From: SKPT01 sp040905445
GTDB taxonomy: Bacteria > Planctomycetota > Phycisphaerae > Phycisphaerales > Phycisphaeraceae
Direction: 5' to 3'
Assembly: GCA_040905445.1 (NCBI GenBank)
Contig: JBBDRN010000041.1
Coordinates: forward strand, 25,856-89,855
DNA: 64,000 nt
Numbering within the stretch: the first letter of the stretch is position 1; every line of letters begins with the position of its first letter. Position numbers and translations under genes: made by a program. Shown one piece after another: positions 24,401 through 32,244 of the stretch. Below the pieces are notes generated by a model, which was given only the letters and a program-made list of their open reading frames with translations, had not been told where the DNA came from and made no database searches.

Positions 24401-25833
24401 GCCCCGCGCGCGGCGTCGAGCATCGCCAGCAGCGGCCGAAGGTGGTCGAGCACCGCCCCGGCCACCAGCGATTCCTCCACCAACCGCACCTGCTCGGCGA
24501 CCACCTCGGCGGGCGCGTCCCAGCCGCGTTCCGGCCACGCCTGCCGCCACGGCGCGTCGCGAGCCGCCAGCCACTGATCGAGCGCCTGTCGTGCTTCGGT
24601 CACCGCACCGTGCGCACGCAGGATGCGCCGCGAGACCTCGGCATCGCCCAGCGCCGCCTCGGCCTGCTCGATCAGCTCGATCTGCTCCGGCGTCGCCTCC
24701 TCCTCGTCGCGCGCGATCGCCGCCGGCAGCCGGTCCAGCCGCGAGCCGAGGTCCGTGATCGACAGCGGGTCGAACTCGCTGAGCGTCGCACCGGCAAAAG
24801 ACTGGACCACGCGCGCGTTGAGGCCCGGCTCACGCGCGAGCCGACGCGCGAATGCCTCATCCTCGATCACCTGCTGGTGGAGGTAGACGCCCCAGCGGCC
24901 ATACTCCTCGTGCAGCTCGACGAGTTGCTCGATGCTCGCCGGCACCTCGCGCAGAATGATCCGGTCGGTCACGAACCAGCCGCTGGCCACCACGCCGACG
25001 ATCACGGCGAGCGTCAGCGCAACCGCGCCGGCGGAGAGCGCCTTCTTTGGCGGCGGACGCAGCGCGTCGACGCGCGTTCGCAGCGCGTCGAGCTCCAGCG
25101 CCTCGGCTTCGAGGTTCGGATCGAGCAGTTCGTTGGCCAGCTCACGCCATCGTTCGCCCGTGCGCCCGACGCGCGACCAGGCCCGGCCCGCCGCCACCGG
25201 CCACTGCGTCTCGCCGGCGTACTCCCGCCCCGTGACGAGGCTGTGGATCAACTGCCCCAGCGCGTGGCGATCGGCGAGACGATCGCGGCCCTTGTCCACG
25301 AGTGACCCGGGCAGCGGGTCGACGAGGACGACGTCGCCATCGTGCAGGTTATGCGCGGAGCTCAGCAGGACGTTGGAGGGCTTGAGGTTGCCGTGCGGCC
25401 GGGCCGCGTGCTGCTCGAGCTCGGCCAAGCCCCGAATCACCGAGCCGAGGATGTGGTGCAGGGCGCGGGCGTCGAGGCGCACGCGCCCGAGCAGCCCCTC
25501 CGCCGAGCGCGCGTAGGCCGCCATGCGCAGCTCATCATCGTCCTGTCCCGGCTCAACGGCGCACCAGTGGCTGGCCCCCGCCTCGTGCAGGCGCTGGTGC
25601 AGCGCGGTCAGCTCGCGGAACAGCGCCCGCTGGCGGTCGAGCTGCTCGAGCGTGTGACTGTCGGTGAACGGCTCGAAGCGCTTGATGACGCAGGCGGGTG
25701 CGGGGCTCGGTGTGGCGGGTGTGGTGGCGGTGGCGGGGGTAGGGGAGGCGTCGTATCGGCGCGTGACCGTCAGCGCGGTGCGCCGCAGCTCGCGAGGTGG
25801 CCGCGCTTGTGTCGAAGGCTCCATCACGGTCAT
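21403..25833 (-). CDS. Membrane pseudokinase with C-terminal FGE/SUMF1-like domain (PpkA-like, T6SS)
   Basis: A 1476-residue protein. Residues 45-240 form a protein-kinase-like domain with a beta3-type Lys51 (ACVIKRFEPF) and a catalytic loop HGNLKPSNVLL, in which Asn149 replaces the catalytic Asp. The DFG motif reads DPL (Asp172), so catalysis is doubtful. One membrane helix lies at about 266-288, followed by some 850 residues of Asp/Glu/Arg/Ala-rich helical sequence, presumably periplasmic. The last 280 residues resemble a formylglycine-generating-enzyme/SUMF1 fold (RPPTPAEWRAARE, LLGNVAEYA, GVIGGSAL, FSDVGFRLAY) with few cysteines. Threonine-Pro-Ala repeats occur near both ends. In other T6SS, PpkA kinases phosphorylate Fha to trigger firing. 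Gap to the lipoprotein gene: 8 bases. Confidence 0.75.
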   Translation of the reverse strand: MTVMEPSTQARPPRELRRTALTVTRRYDASPTPATATTPATPSPAPACVIKRFEPFTDSHTLEQLDRQRALFRELTALHQRLHEAGASHWCAVEPGQDDDELRMAAYARSAEGLLGRVRLDARALHHILGSVIRGLAELEQHAARPHGNLKPSNVLLSSAHNLHDGDVVLVDPLPGSLVDKGRDRLADRHALGQLIHSLVTGREYAGETQWPVAAGRAWSRVGRTGERWRELANELLDPNLEAEALELDALRTRVDALRPPPKKALSAGAVALTLAVIVGVVASGWFVTDRIILREVPASIEQLVELHEEYGRWGVYLHQQVIEDEAFARRLAREPGLNARVVQSFAGATLSEFDPLSITDLGSRLDRLPAAIARDEEEATPEQIELIEQAEAALGDAEVSRRILRAHGAVTEARQALDQWLAARDAPWRQAWPERGWDAPAEVVAEQVRLVEESLVAGAVLDHLRPLLAMLDAARGAEAAWGRTDELAGSIARAPGAADEPGTDPILRQLNNAIDARLGASLARFDIPAEEADDRVAELAAFAVDLVELRQSVEALEQTARTTWRDVIDRAVFVDRSGLYEDEPAAELALLDRWREAVEDVEADWHPPSAPDPRGDWPAPDLVAAVHANIARLNDGLDAPRTAARLQTYYEDGPLPAYQQLSRQSWVRAHREAIERGVPAVTDELRAFADRVQQAVADEELGLDAVAAALQQDASFAASSALATAWSSEVQSLARETDEVFDLRQRAEALRSLLAELQERFPSALDDRPRPSPEAWDAAAVQAALDAHRERGLDEALVGLTWPGDDASPRLDDDARDAAVAAFTRWRQSAGDLLERYAEVETLLDQAYGLDEPTPDGQPLRTLIPDDAVPAAEVAPAFEPLRRRINRVQQAASATQEDLLEWVAATAPAGATTPPDSAQATTDPALAFAAWRGLDRHDWPHDLDQLRREIAIRHRLHGLVTTADLPSTRREALHGELDDTAATRWRRAVNRFEDEASIGGALQLLPETSMVADPADVDPLDARFARLPEPLTDRARFNLMLYQWRHRDWLGLSDGEAEEHVVGMLAQLDQLANLPAPAFVDGLERIIDPDADRLPPEYDDLGPGASWLPDGLRWERVSPPDALDRVTYRHPGTDQELSFRLVQPDEGLPVYIAEHAVSVELAMMIIDGLRTHRPADASSLQGALEAVSINSYQGARPWVYDGARVRITNDWIANNAVAWLRQQGMETYVPGDGDERPGPRSPLTFVPPHVAAYLAHAAGSRPPTPAEWRAAREAFPEQDDVNLRDRAFADQQAYVAQIYDRAAEQNQTIYYPWPDEGTFRPNGAAVPTGRDATADADREDDYLWFAPVDTDHHLLGNVAEYALAPATPATPATPATPAGPNLANAPPVPDALESFDAVAQRVRDRWAGSGVIGGSALAAPELPTDELLTKTWFLCRNGFSDVGFRLAYPAGEPGSRVRLHRLVQRQEFQPAQALE
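21697..21738. repeat. 9-bp minisatellite encoding Thr-Pro-Ala repeats
   Basis: About 4.7 copies of a 9-base unit (GGCAGGCGT twice, GGCGGGAGT twice, then a partial) lie in the FGE-like part of the pseudokinase gene. Nine bases keep the frame, so copy-number changes would alter a linker without disrupting the gene. A similar tract lies near 25690-25740 at the other end of the gene. Confidence 0.65.
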
Positions 25834-25841
25834 CCCGGGTG

Positions 25842-26342
25842 TCAGTCGCCCTCGCGCATGCGCGACGTGAGATCGAGGAACCCCTCGCGGACGGTGATGC
25901 GGATCTCGCGGCCACGCCAGCGGTCGCTGGCCAGCGGGAGGATGAGTCGGCGGTCGTCGGCCGAGCCGGTGCGGTCGTCGAAGCTGCCCAGCAGGTTAGC
26001 GACGACAATCAACTGCGTCGCGCCCTTGTCCATCCAGGTGTCCCAGATCGGGTCATCGCGTTCGAGCGTCTGCGTCTCCTCGCTGTCACCGACGAAGCGC
26101 AGCGTCTTGCGGTCGACGCCGGCGCGCAGGCGATTGCCCGGCGAGAAGTACTCATTGACGCTGACCTCGCTGAGCGTCTCGGCGAGGCTGGCGTTGGCGC
26201 CGATGATGTCGACGGCAATGCTGGTCGAGGCCAGCGACTCATCGAGCGTGACCTCGACGTCGTAGGCCCGCGGGCCGCCGCAGCCGGCCACGAGGGCGGC
26301 GAGGAGGATGAGCCAACGTGCGTGCCGCGTCCGGTCGATCAT
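25842..26342 (-). CDS. TssJ-like outer-membrane lipoprotein
   Basis: A 166-residue lipoprotein: basic N-terminus, hydrophobic core and lipobox LVAGC with the acylated Cys at 21. The mature part is a small beta-rich domain (YDVEVTLDESLASTSIAVDI, then LIVVANLLGSFD and GREIRITVREGFLDL), the size and layout of TssJ, which binds the periplasmic end of TssM. Sequence similarity to classical TssJ is weak, so the assignment leans on size, lipobox, and being the only lipoprotein in the locus. It overlaps the 642-aa gene by 4 bases and precedes the pseudokinase by 8, so the three are probably co-translated. Confidence 0.6.
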   Translation of the reverse strand: MIDRTRHARWLILLAALVAGCGGPRAYDVEVTLDESLASTSIAVDIIGANASLAETLSEVSVNEYFSPGNRLRAGVDRKTLRFVGDSEETQTLERDDPIWDTWMDKGATQLIVVANLLGSFDDRTGSADDRRLILPLASDRWRGREIRITVREGFLDLTSRMREGD

Positions 26343-28267
26343 GCGGTTGCTCCCTGCTGGTGCATGGCCTGTTGCAGGACCGTGTGGATCTCGCGGTTGT
26401 GCCGCCAGTCGATCACGATCAGGCTGCGTGTGTGGATGACGAGGTTCTGAAGGTCGCCGCGGGCGCGGTCGAACACGCGGTGCAGCGCGCCGGGCGGAGC
26501 GTCCGCCCAGCCGCGGCAGGTGCTGTGCACCCCCTGGCCGGGCAGCATGCGCACGAGCGCGGCGAGCACGCGGGACCAGAGCTCGAGCGGGATGATCGCC
26601 AGCGCGTCGGCTGCGCTCAACCCCGGCTCGCCGACGCGCTGCGGGCCGAGCGCCTCGGCCCAGCGCGGCTCGTCAAGCAGCGAGGCGATGCGATCCTCGA
26701 TCGGCTCCTCGTTGCCTGCCCCGCCCTGACCCTCGTTAACCTCCCGCGCGAGGCTGACGAGCGCGTCGAGCGCCTCGGGCAGGGGGGTCTGACCATCGAC
26801 GAGCAGCGTACGCGTGGCAAGCACCGCCAGCGCGTAGAGATCGCAAGGCGAACTGAGGCTGCGCACCACCTGGAACGGGACCGCGTCGAGCGAAACGCCC
26901 ACGGCCTCGTCGACCGCGCCCCGTAGCGCGTCGTCGAAGCGATGCGGCAGGCTGCGAAACGCCCACTGCGGCGTCGAGAGCGTGTCGTCGCGATCGACCG
27001 TGACGTAGAGGTCGACCGCCTGCTGGCCGAGCGTCGGGCGCAGGTGGACGAGTTCGTCGCGGTCGGCGGTGAGGCGGTCGTGGGTGGTCAGCGTGCCGGT
27101 GACGACGGCCCCGTCGCTCGTGTCGGTGACCTGCCGGATGCGCAGCGACGCTGCGCCGCGGTCACCGCCCCCGCCGGCCGCGGGGCCGTAGATGGACGCG
27201 GCGGCGTCGATGGGCACGTGCAGCGATGCCGACGTCGCGCCCAGCGCCACCGCGCGCGCGGTCGCGGGGTCGGCGAACACGCCCCGGCCCGTCCACAGTC
27301 GCGGCAGGCCCGTGCCCGTCGGCCCGAGCGCGACGCGAAAGCGGCTGGCGTCGAGGCACAGTTGCGGCCGCTGCTCGTGCTCCGTCACCGCCTGGACCGC
27401 GGCGACGCAGTCGGCGAGAACGCGCAGCTTCAGGTGCAGCGTTTCGACGCACCGGCCCCATTGGCCGTGCGCGCCGAGGAACAGCCAGTCGCCGTCCTCG
27501 CCCCGCGCCCCGGACGCACCCACGGCGTGCTGCGGGTCGGCGTGGTTGGGCAACGCCTGGCCGGCGAGCAGGTCGAGCCACGCGTCGAAGCTCAGCGACG
27601 CCAGCGGCTTGACCAGCATCAGGCCCGCGAGGTTGAACGCGATGCGATCCGGGCCAAGGCCCAGCGCGTCGGCGGGCTCGATCGTGTGCTCGTTGCGCGG
27701 CGCGTCGCGCGTCGCGGGAACGAAGCGCGCGGCGGCGTCGTCATCGCCTGCCGCAAACAGGTAGCGGTGCAGGCTTGCGGCGTAAGGCGGCAGGCCGTGG
27801 GCTTCCAGCAGCCCGTTGTCGCGGCAGAGCATCCACCGCCGCCCGGCGTCATCCTGCGGCCGCAGCGCCTCCCCGGCGACGAGGTCGATCACCAGCGGCG
27901 CGGCGGGCGACCGCTCCCAGCCGGTCGTGATCGGCGGGCCGCCCGGTTGCTCGGCCGCAGCGTGGGCGCGCGCGGCCCACATCTCGTCCATGCGCGGGTT
28001 GGTCAGCCCCTGTTCAACGCCCGCGGGCGTCTGGGCCAACCCGTCGACGCACTGCACCCAGAGCTCGAGCCATTGATGGACGCGGTCGGTCGCGTCGAGC
28101 ACGCCGCCGAGATACACCTGCGCATCGCTGCGCGAGCGGAGCAGGACGGGCCGCGGACGCGGGTCCTTGGTGCCCGGTTCCGCGCCGAGCAGCGCGCAGA
28201 GGCGCAGCGGCGCGGTGGGCGATGAGCCGTCGATCGCCACGGCGTGCAGGCCGGGAGCGTCCGGCAA
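26339..28267 (-). CDS. Unknown 642-aa T6SS-locus protein
   Basis: I do not recognise this protein. It has no signal peptide or membrane helix. The N-terminal 400 residues are mixed alpha/beta with clusters such as LVIDLVAGEALRPQDD, RRWMLCRDNGLLEAHGLPPY and DWLFLGAHGQWGRCVETLHL. The rest includes a helical part (SPCDLYALAVLATRTLLVDG) reminiscent of a kinase C-lobe helix. The C-terminal LQNLVIHTRSLIVIDWRHNR is helical and ends in Gln/His. The listed start is TTG at 28267; no good Shine-Dalgarno sequence is visible and the true start may differ. It lies 78 bases after the PAAR gene and overlaps the TssJ-like gene by ATGA-type coupling. A structural or spike-loading role is possible but only from position. 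Confidence 0.6.
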   Translation of the reverse strand: MPDAPGLHAVAIDGSSPTAPLRLCALLGAEPGTKDPRPRPVLLRSRSDAQVYLGGVLDATDRVHQWLELWVQCVDGLAQTPAGVEQGLTNPRMDEMWAARAHAAAEQPGGPPITTGWERSPAAPLVIDLVAGEALRPQDDAGRRWMLCRDNGLLEAHGLPPYAASLHRYLFAAGDDDAAARFVPATRDAPRNEHTIEPADALGLGPDRIAFNLAGLMLVKPLASLSFDAWLDLLAGQALPNHADPQHAVGASGARGEDGDWLFLGAHGQWGRCVETLHLKLRVLADCVAAVQAVTEHEQRPQLCLDASRFRVALGPTGTGLPRLWTGRGVFADPATARAVALGATSASLHVPIDAAASIYGPAAGGGGDRGAASLRIRQVTDTSDGAVVTGTLTTHDRLTADRDELVHLRPTLGQQAVDLYVTVDRDDTLSTPQWAFRSLPHRFDDALRGAVDEAVGVSLDAVPFQVVRSLSSPCDLYALAVLATRTLLVDGQTPLPEALDALVSLAREVNEGQGGAGNEEPIEDRIASLLDEPRWAEALGPQRVGEPGLSAADALAIIPLELWSRVLAALVRMLPGQGVHSTCRGWADAPPGALHRVFDRARGDLQNLVIHTRSLIVIDWRHNREIHTVLQQAMHQQGATA

Positions 28268-28345
28268 GGATGTCCACGCTTGGGTAACCGCGCTGGTGAT
28301 CTGTCACCTCCGTGCAGGGCGGGGCGTTGCGTTGGTCGGCCGCGG

Positions 28346-28645
28346 TCAGCCGCCGATCATCACGGTGGGACATCCGACGACGATGCTGCCGCCGTGGGCC
28401 GTCGTGTCGCCCATGCGTGCCGCGGGTCGTCCGCCGATCAGGACGGTCGCCGAGCCTTTGACAATCACGTCGGGCGGTCCGACGCAGATGCAGGTCGACC
28501 CCAGCGTCGCCGCCGGGAGGCCGCCGATCAACACCGTCGGCGAGCCGGGCGTCACGATCGGGCCGCCGACGTGCGGAATCGGCGGCACCGCCGGCGTCTG
28601 CATCGGGCAGGTGTGCATGTCCGTTACGCGTGCGGCTGGCGGCAT
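28346..28645 (-). CDS. PAAR-domain spike tip protein
   Basis: A 99-residue PAAR protein that caps the VgrG trimer and sharpens the spike. It starts MPPAARVTDMHTCPMQTP, the usual PAAR opening with His/Cys for metal binding, and has repeated GG-hairpins (GSPTVLIGGLPAATLGS, SATVLIGGRPAARMGDT, CPTVMIGG). There is no C-terminal effector extension. AGGGAG lies 8 bases upstream. It follows the 237-aa gene by 78 bases, in the same transcript as vgrG. Confidence 0.93.
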   Translation of the reverse strand: MPPAARVTDMHTCPMQTPAVPPIPHVGGPIVTPGSPTVLIGGLPAATLGSTCICVGPPDVIVKGSATVLIGGRPAARMGDTTAHGGSIVVGCPTVMIGG

Positions 28646-28723
28646 CGATCAATCTCCCTTGTGGTGGCGCGACCTGATCTTATGTTCTTTGGCCTGCCGG
28701 CGTTCTTTTGGCGCGCTGCATGT

Positions 28724-29437
28724 CTATCGAACCATCTGCCCCGACGCGATGGCGATGCCGATCGCCAGGAACGGCTTGAGCGCCTCCATCGCGCCCGGCG
28801 GCGGCGGGGCCGTGTCTGCGGCCGCAGCGTCGGCGGGTGGATCGTCCACCGTCTCGAGCGTCGATGGGTCGGTGTGCGGCAACGCCTGCCCCGCCTTCAC
28901 GCTCGCGGCGAGCATGACCGCGCCAAACACCGCCTGGGCGACCGGCAGCGCGGGATCGCCCGTCGATGCCCACGCGGCGGCCTGCGCCGCCCATGCGCCG
29001 GGGCCCTGCATCCCGCTCGCCGCCGCCGCGTCCGCCGCCGCCTGCCCCTCGGGCGTCGGCTCGGCGGCGGGCGGTGCTTCCGTCTGCGCGGCCGCCAACT
29101 CCGTTTCGATCTCCCGCGCCAGCGGCTCGGGCAGGTCCTCCGGCAGCGCGACGCCACCGCCCGGCGCCCCACCCGCATTGGACCGGGCCTCGTCCGGCAC
29201 GTCGACGCACTTCCGCGCCGCCTTGGCCGCGGCCTGCTCCTCGGGCGGCAGCTCGTCGGCGACCATCTCGACGCTTTGCGTCGCCCACCAGACGCTGTCC
29301 GACGCGCCGAGCCCGTGGGCAAGGTACTCCACCGCCTCACCGCCGCGGCCCGCGTCCACCAGCGCCTGCACCTGCTGCTGCGGGCTGGCCCCGGACGACC
29401 CGGCGTCTGCGATCTTGATGAGCGGTGGCACCTCCAT
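28724..29437 (-). CDS. Unknown Ala/Pro-rich protein between VgrG and PAAR
   Basis: A 237-residue acidic, Ala/Pro-rich protein. The first 85 residues look folded and helical (QQVQALVDAGRGGEAVEYLA, then VWWATQSVEMVADELPPEEQ). The pattern of a Trp pair followed by LPPEE recalls a small family of T6SS-neighbour proteins of unknown function (DUF6931, from memory and unverified). The C-terminal half is low-complexity with two weakly hydrophobic helices. No signal peptide. Its place, 14 bases after vgrG and before PAAR, fits an adaptor or a VgrG-linked cargo; no catalytic motif is seen. Confidence 0.6.
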   Translation of the reverse strand: MEVPPLIKIADAGSSGASPQQQVQALVDAGRGGEAVEYLAHGLGASDSVWWATQSVEMVADELPPEEQAAAKAARKCVDVPDEARSNAGGAPGGGVALPEDLPEPLAREIETELAAAQTEAPPAAEPTPEGQAAADAAAASGMQGPGAWAAQAAAWASTGDPALPVAQAVFGAVMLAASVKAGQALPHTDPSTLETVDDPPADAAAADTAPPPPGAMEALKPFLAIGIAIASGQMVR

Positions 29438-29451
29438 GAGCGTGTCCTGTG

Positions 29452-31569
29452 TCAGTTGATCTTCACGATGCCGCCCTTGACGGTCATCATGCCGTCGCCC
29501 TTGACGGTGGTCATCGGCGAGCCGACGTCGACCTTGCCCTTGCCCGTGATCGTGATCTGCGGCGCGTCGATCTCGATGCCCTTCTGCGAGACCGTGATCT
29601 TGCTGCCGCCGACCTTCAGCTCGATCTCCTGCCCCGCCTCGATGGTGCTCTTGCCCGCGGAGACGGTGATCGTGTGACTGCCCTGCGAGATGGTCAGCTC
29701 GTCGTTGCCTTGCGAGAGCGTCGTGGCCCGGTTGCCTTTCTTGATCGTGGTGGTCTGATCGCCCTCGCCGAGCGTCGTGGTCTGGTTGCCCTCGTCGAGC
29801 GTGACGGTCTCGTCGCCTTCCTTGACGGTAAGGGTGCGGTTGTTTTTGACGGTGATCGCCTGGCTGCCGTCCTCCGCGTCATCGTCGCCAACCGTCAGCG
29901 TCTGGTTGTTGAAGATGTCGATCGTCTGGTCGCCCTTGTCCGTCTTCTCGAAGCCGACCTTCAGCGTGTCGTTGTTCTCGACGACGCGGTTGAAGTCGCG
30001 CTCGGCGTGGAAGTAGACTTCCTCGGTGTCCTTCTTGTCCTCGAAGCGCAGCTCGTTGGCGTTCTGGTCGTTGCCTTCGAGCGTGGACCGCGTGACCAGC
30101 CCGCTGCGTGTCTGCTCGTCGGGCAGGGGATAGGGTGTGCGGTGCTCGCCGTTGTAAACGCGGCCGGTGATGATCGGGCGGTCGGGGTCGCCCTCGAGGA
30201 ACTCGACGATCACCTCCTGGCCGATGCGAGGCAGGTTGATGCCGCCCCAGGCCTTGCCGGCCCAGACCTGGGCGACGCGGATCCAGCAGGAGCTGTTCTC
30301 ATCCTTCTTGCCGTACCGGTCCCAGTGGAACTGGACCTTGACGCGGCCATGCTGGTCGGTCCATATCTCCGCGTCCGACGGCCCGACGACGATGGCCGTC
30401 TGCGGGCCGTGGATGCGCGGGCGCGGCGTGCGGGCGGCGGGGCGGTAGGGCGTGGCGGCGTCGATCACCTGGAAGCGGACGTCCAGTTGCGGGCCGTCGG
30501 AGCCGGCGGAGCCGAACGCGTCGTTGGTCGCGGCGTAGGCGGTCGAGGTGACGAGGTACTCGCGGTTCTGGTCCGGCCGGGGGTGGTCGGCGAGGGTGAA
30601 GAGCCCCCCCGCCGTCAGCCCTCGCACGCGCCCGGCGCCGGTCATCAGCTCGTGCTGGGCCTGGAGTGCTTCGAGGCGGACGCGGCTGGTCTGCTGGCCG
30701 AAGTCCGCCTCGTCGCTGTCCGCGTCGTCCGCGCCGCCGTCGTTGACGAACGCCGCCGGGTAGTCGTAGATCTCCAGATCGCTCATCGGCGCCGACTGCC
30801 CGGCCGCGGAGTTGAACTGCAAAACCTGGCGCGGCTTGCGGAAGTTGAAGTCCTGGACCATGTACTGGCCGGGCTGAAGCCGCTGCGCGACGTGCCAGTC
30901 GGTCACCACCTCGTCCTCACGGGTCGCTGACCCTTCGCTGATCGCGTATCGCACCACGTCATAGCCGGCGATCGCCTCGTGCGAGCCGTAGTCGTCGGCC
31001 AGCACGAGATTGTGCCTGCCCTCGCTGTGCTCGAAGAAGTAGTAGATGCCTTCCTCCTCGAGCAGGCGGCTGACGAATGCGAAGTCCGTCTCGCGGTACT
31101 GCACGCAGTAGGTTCGCGTCCGGTACGTGCCGCTGAGCGCGTCGTCGAAGTCGGTGAAGCCATGCTCGCGGAAGACCTCCTTGACGATCTCCGGCGCGGT
31201 CAGGCTCTGGAATACGCGGCAGTCGGCGGTGCGCGTGAGAAACCAGAGCCAGGGCACGACGGTGGCGCGATATTGCGTCAGGTGGCGCTGGCCCGTGCCC
31301 TGCTTGACGCTGACGACGCCGGCCTGTTCGAAGTGGCTGACGTAGCCGTTGAAGTGCCGCACCGTCTCGCCGGCGCCGAGCATGCTCAGCGTCACGTTGT
31401 GCCCGACAATCTGGTCGAAGCGGATCTCGCCGTCGGCGCTCAGCAACTCGAGGCGCAGCTCGAATGGTTGGCCGATCGCTTCCTCGAGCTGCATCGATGT
31501 CACCACCAGGGCATCCTGGCCAAGCGGCGTGGAGATCGACAGTACACGGTCCTTCTGGCTAAGCGCCAT
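29452..31569 (-). CDS. vgrG: T6SS spike protein VgrG (TssI)
   Basis: A 705-residue spike protein. Residues 1-375 form the gp27-like base (SISTPLGQDALVVTSMQLEE, then QYRETDFAFVSRLLEEEGIYY, a strong VgrG signature). Next comes the gp5-type OB domain (IWTDQHGRVKVQFHWDRYGK, then INLPRIGQEVIVEFLEGDPD). The C-terminal needle is built from short repeats of about 8 residues (LGEGDQTTTI, LSQGNDELTI, ISQGSHTITV) that form a triple-stranded beta-helix. It ends GGIVKIN without an effector domain, so effectors must bind through PAAR or adaptors. The gene is followed after 14 bases by the 237-aa gene. Confidence 0.96.
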   Translation of the reverse strand: MALSQKDRVLSISTPLGQDALVVTSMQLEEAIGQPFELRLELLSADGEIRFDQIVGHNVTLSMLGAGETVRHFNGYVSHFEQAGVVSVKQGTGQRHLTQYRATVVPWLWFLTRTADCRVFQSLTAPEIVKEVFREHGFTDFDDALSGTYRTRTYCVQYRETDFAFVSRLLEEEGIYYFFEHSEGRHNLVLADDYGSHEAIAGYDVVRYAISEGSATREDEVVTDWHVAQRLQPGQYMVQDFNFRKPRQVLQFNSAAGQSAPMSDLEIYDYPAAFVNDGGADDADSDEADFGQQTSRVRLEALQAQHELMTGAGRVRGLTAGGLFTLADHPRPDQNREYLVTSTAYAATNDAFGSAGSDGPQLDVRFQVIDAATPYRPAARTPRPRIHGPQTAIVVGPSDAEIWTDQHGRVKVQFHWDRYGKKDENSSCWIRVAQVWAGKAWGGINLPRIGQEVIVEFLEGDPDRPIITGRVYNGEHRTPYPLPDEQTRSGLVTRSTLEGNDQNANELRFEDKKDTEEVYFHAERDFNRVVENNDTLKVGFEKTDKGDQTIDIFNNQTLTVGDDDAEDGSQAITVKNNRTLTVKEGDETVTLDEGNQTTTLGEGDQTTTIKKGNRATTLSQGNDELTISQGSHTITVSAGKSTIEAGQEIELKVGGSKITVSQKGIEIDAPQITITGKGKVDVGSPMTTVKGDGMMTVKGGIVKIN

Positions 31570-31666
31570 CGGTGCATCCTTGATTGCGTGATGTCATGGC
31601 GATGAGAATCCCTTCGGATGACCCGCTTCGTGCCGCGGCTGTTCCCAGGACGCGGTGCGATCGGGC

Positions 31667-32155
31667 TCAGGCTCTCGGGTGGTCCTGGACCTTGGTCTGG
31701 CCGTTCATGTAGGAGATTTCGATGATCTTGAGCGTCCCGTCCGGGTTCTGGCCCACGTACAGGTGAAAACACTTGCCGTCGGGTCGGCGGGCATCGAAGT
31801 GGAGCATGAAGCCGCCGGACGCCAGGTCCTCGTCCTGGTGGGTGCCCTGGTCGATGGTGATCTGCTGCGCCGTGCCGATGGCGTCCAGGAGCAGTTGCGT
31901 CACGCCCGGGTCCTGGAACTTGCCCTGGGCGCGCTGGATCGCATTGCGCACCTCGGTCTCGTTGAACAGGCCCAGGTAGACCTGGCCGTCCAGCCGCTTC
32001 TGGTTGTTCTGCTGGGCGTAGTTGATCTGGCTGGGGTGGATGCCCTGCTTCTTCTGCTGGTTGCCGCTCAGGCCCTGGCGCTGCTGCGCGAGCGTGCGGT
32101 CGTCGGGAACCGCCTGCAATTTGGGCTGCTGCCAGTGGAGGGTGAAGGTCATCAT
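31667..32155 (-). CDS. Unknown 162-aa protein between ClpV and VgrG
   Basis: A 162-residue soluble protein, not recognised. It opens MMTFTLHWQQPKL, has a Gln/Asn-rich stretch (about 25-55: QQRQGLSGNQQKKQ, SQINYAQQNNQKR), a helical middle (ETEVRNAIQRAQGKF) and a beta-rich C-terminal part. The motif GFMLHFDARRPDGKCFHLYV within that part recalls small secreted nuclease or toxin folds that pair His-Phe-Asp with a later His, though this is only a look. AGGAG lies 10 bases before the start. Being directly upstream of vgrG it may be a VgrG cargo, chaperone or adaptor. No immunity-like partner is adjacent. Confidence 0.6.
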   Translation of the reverse strand: MMTFTLHWQQPKLQAVPDDRTLAQQRQGLSGNQQKKQGIHPSQINYAQQNNQKRLDGQVYLGLFNETEVRNAIQRAQGKFQDPGVTQLLLDAIGTAQQITIDQGTHQDEDLASGGFMLHFDARRPDGKCFHLYVGQNPDGTLKIIEISYMNGQTKVQDHPRA

Positions 32156-32244
32156 GCGCTTGCTTCTCCTGTCAGGACGTTCATCATGTGCCTTGCGTGC
32201 AGTGACGCGGCGCCGTTTCCCGTGGTGCGGGAACCCACCAGCCG

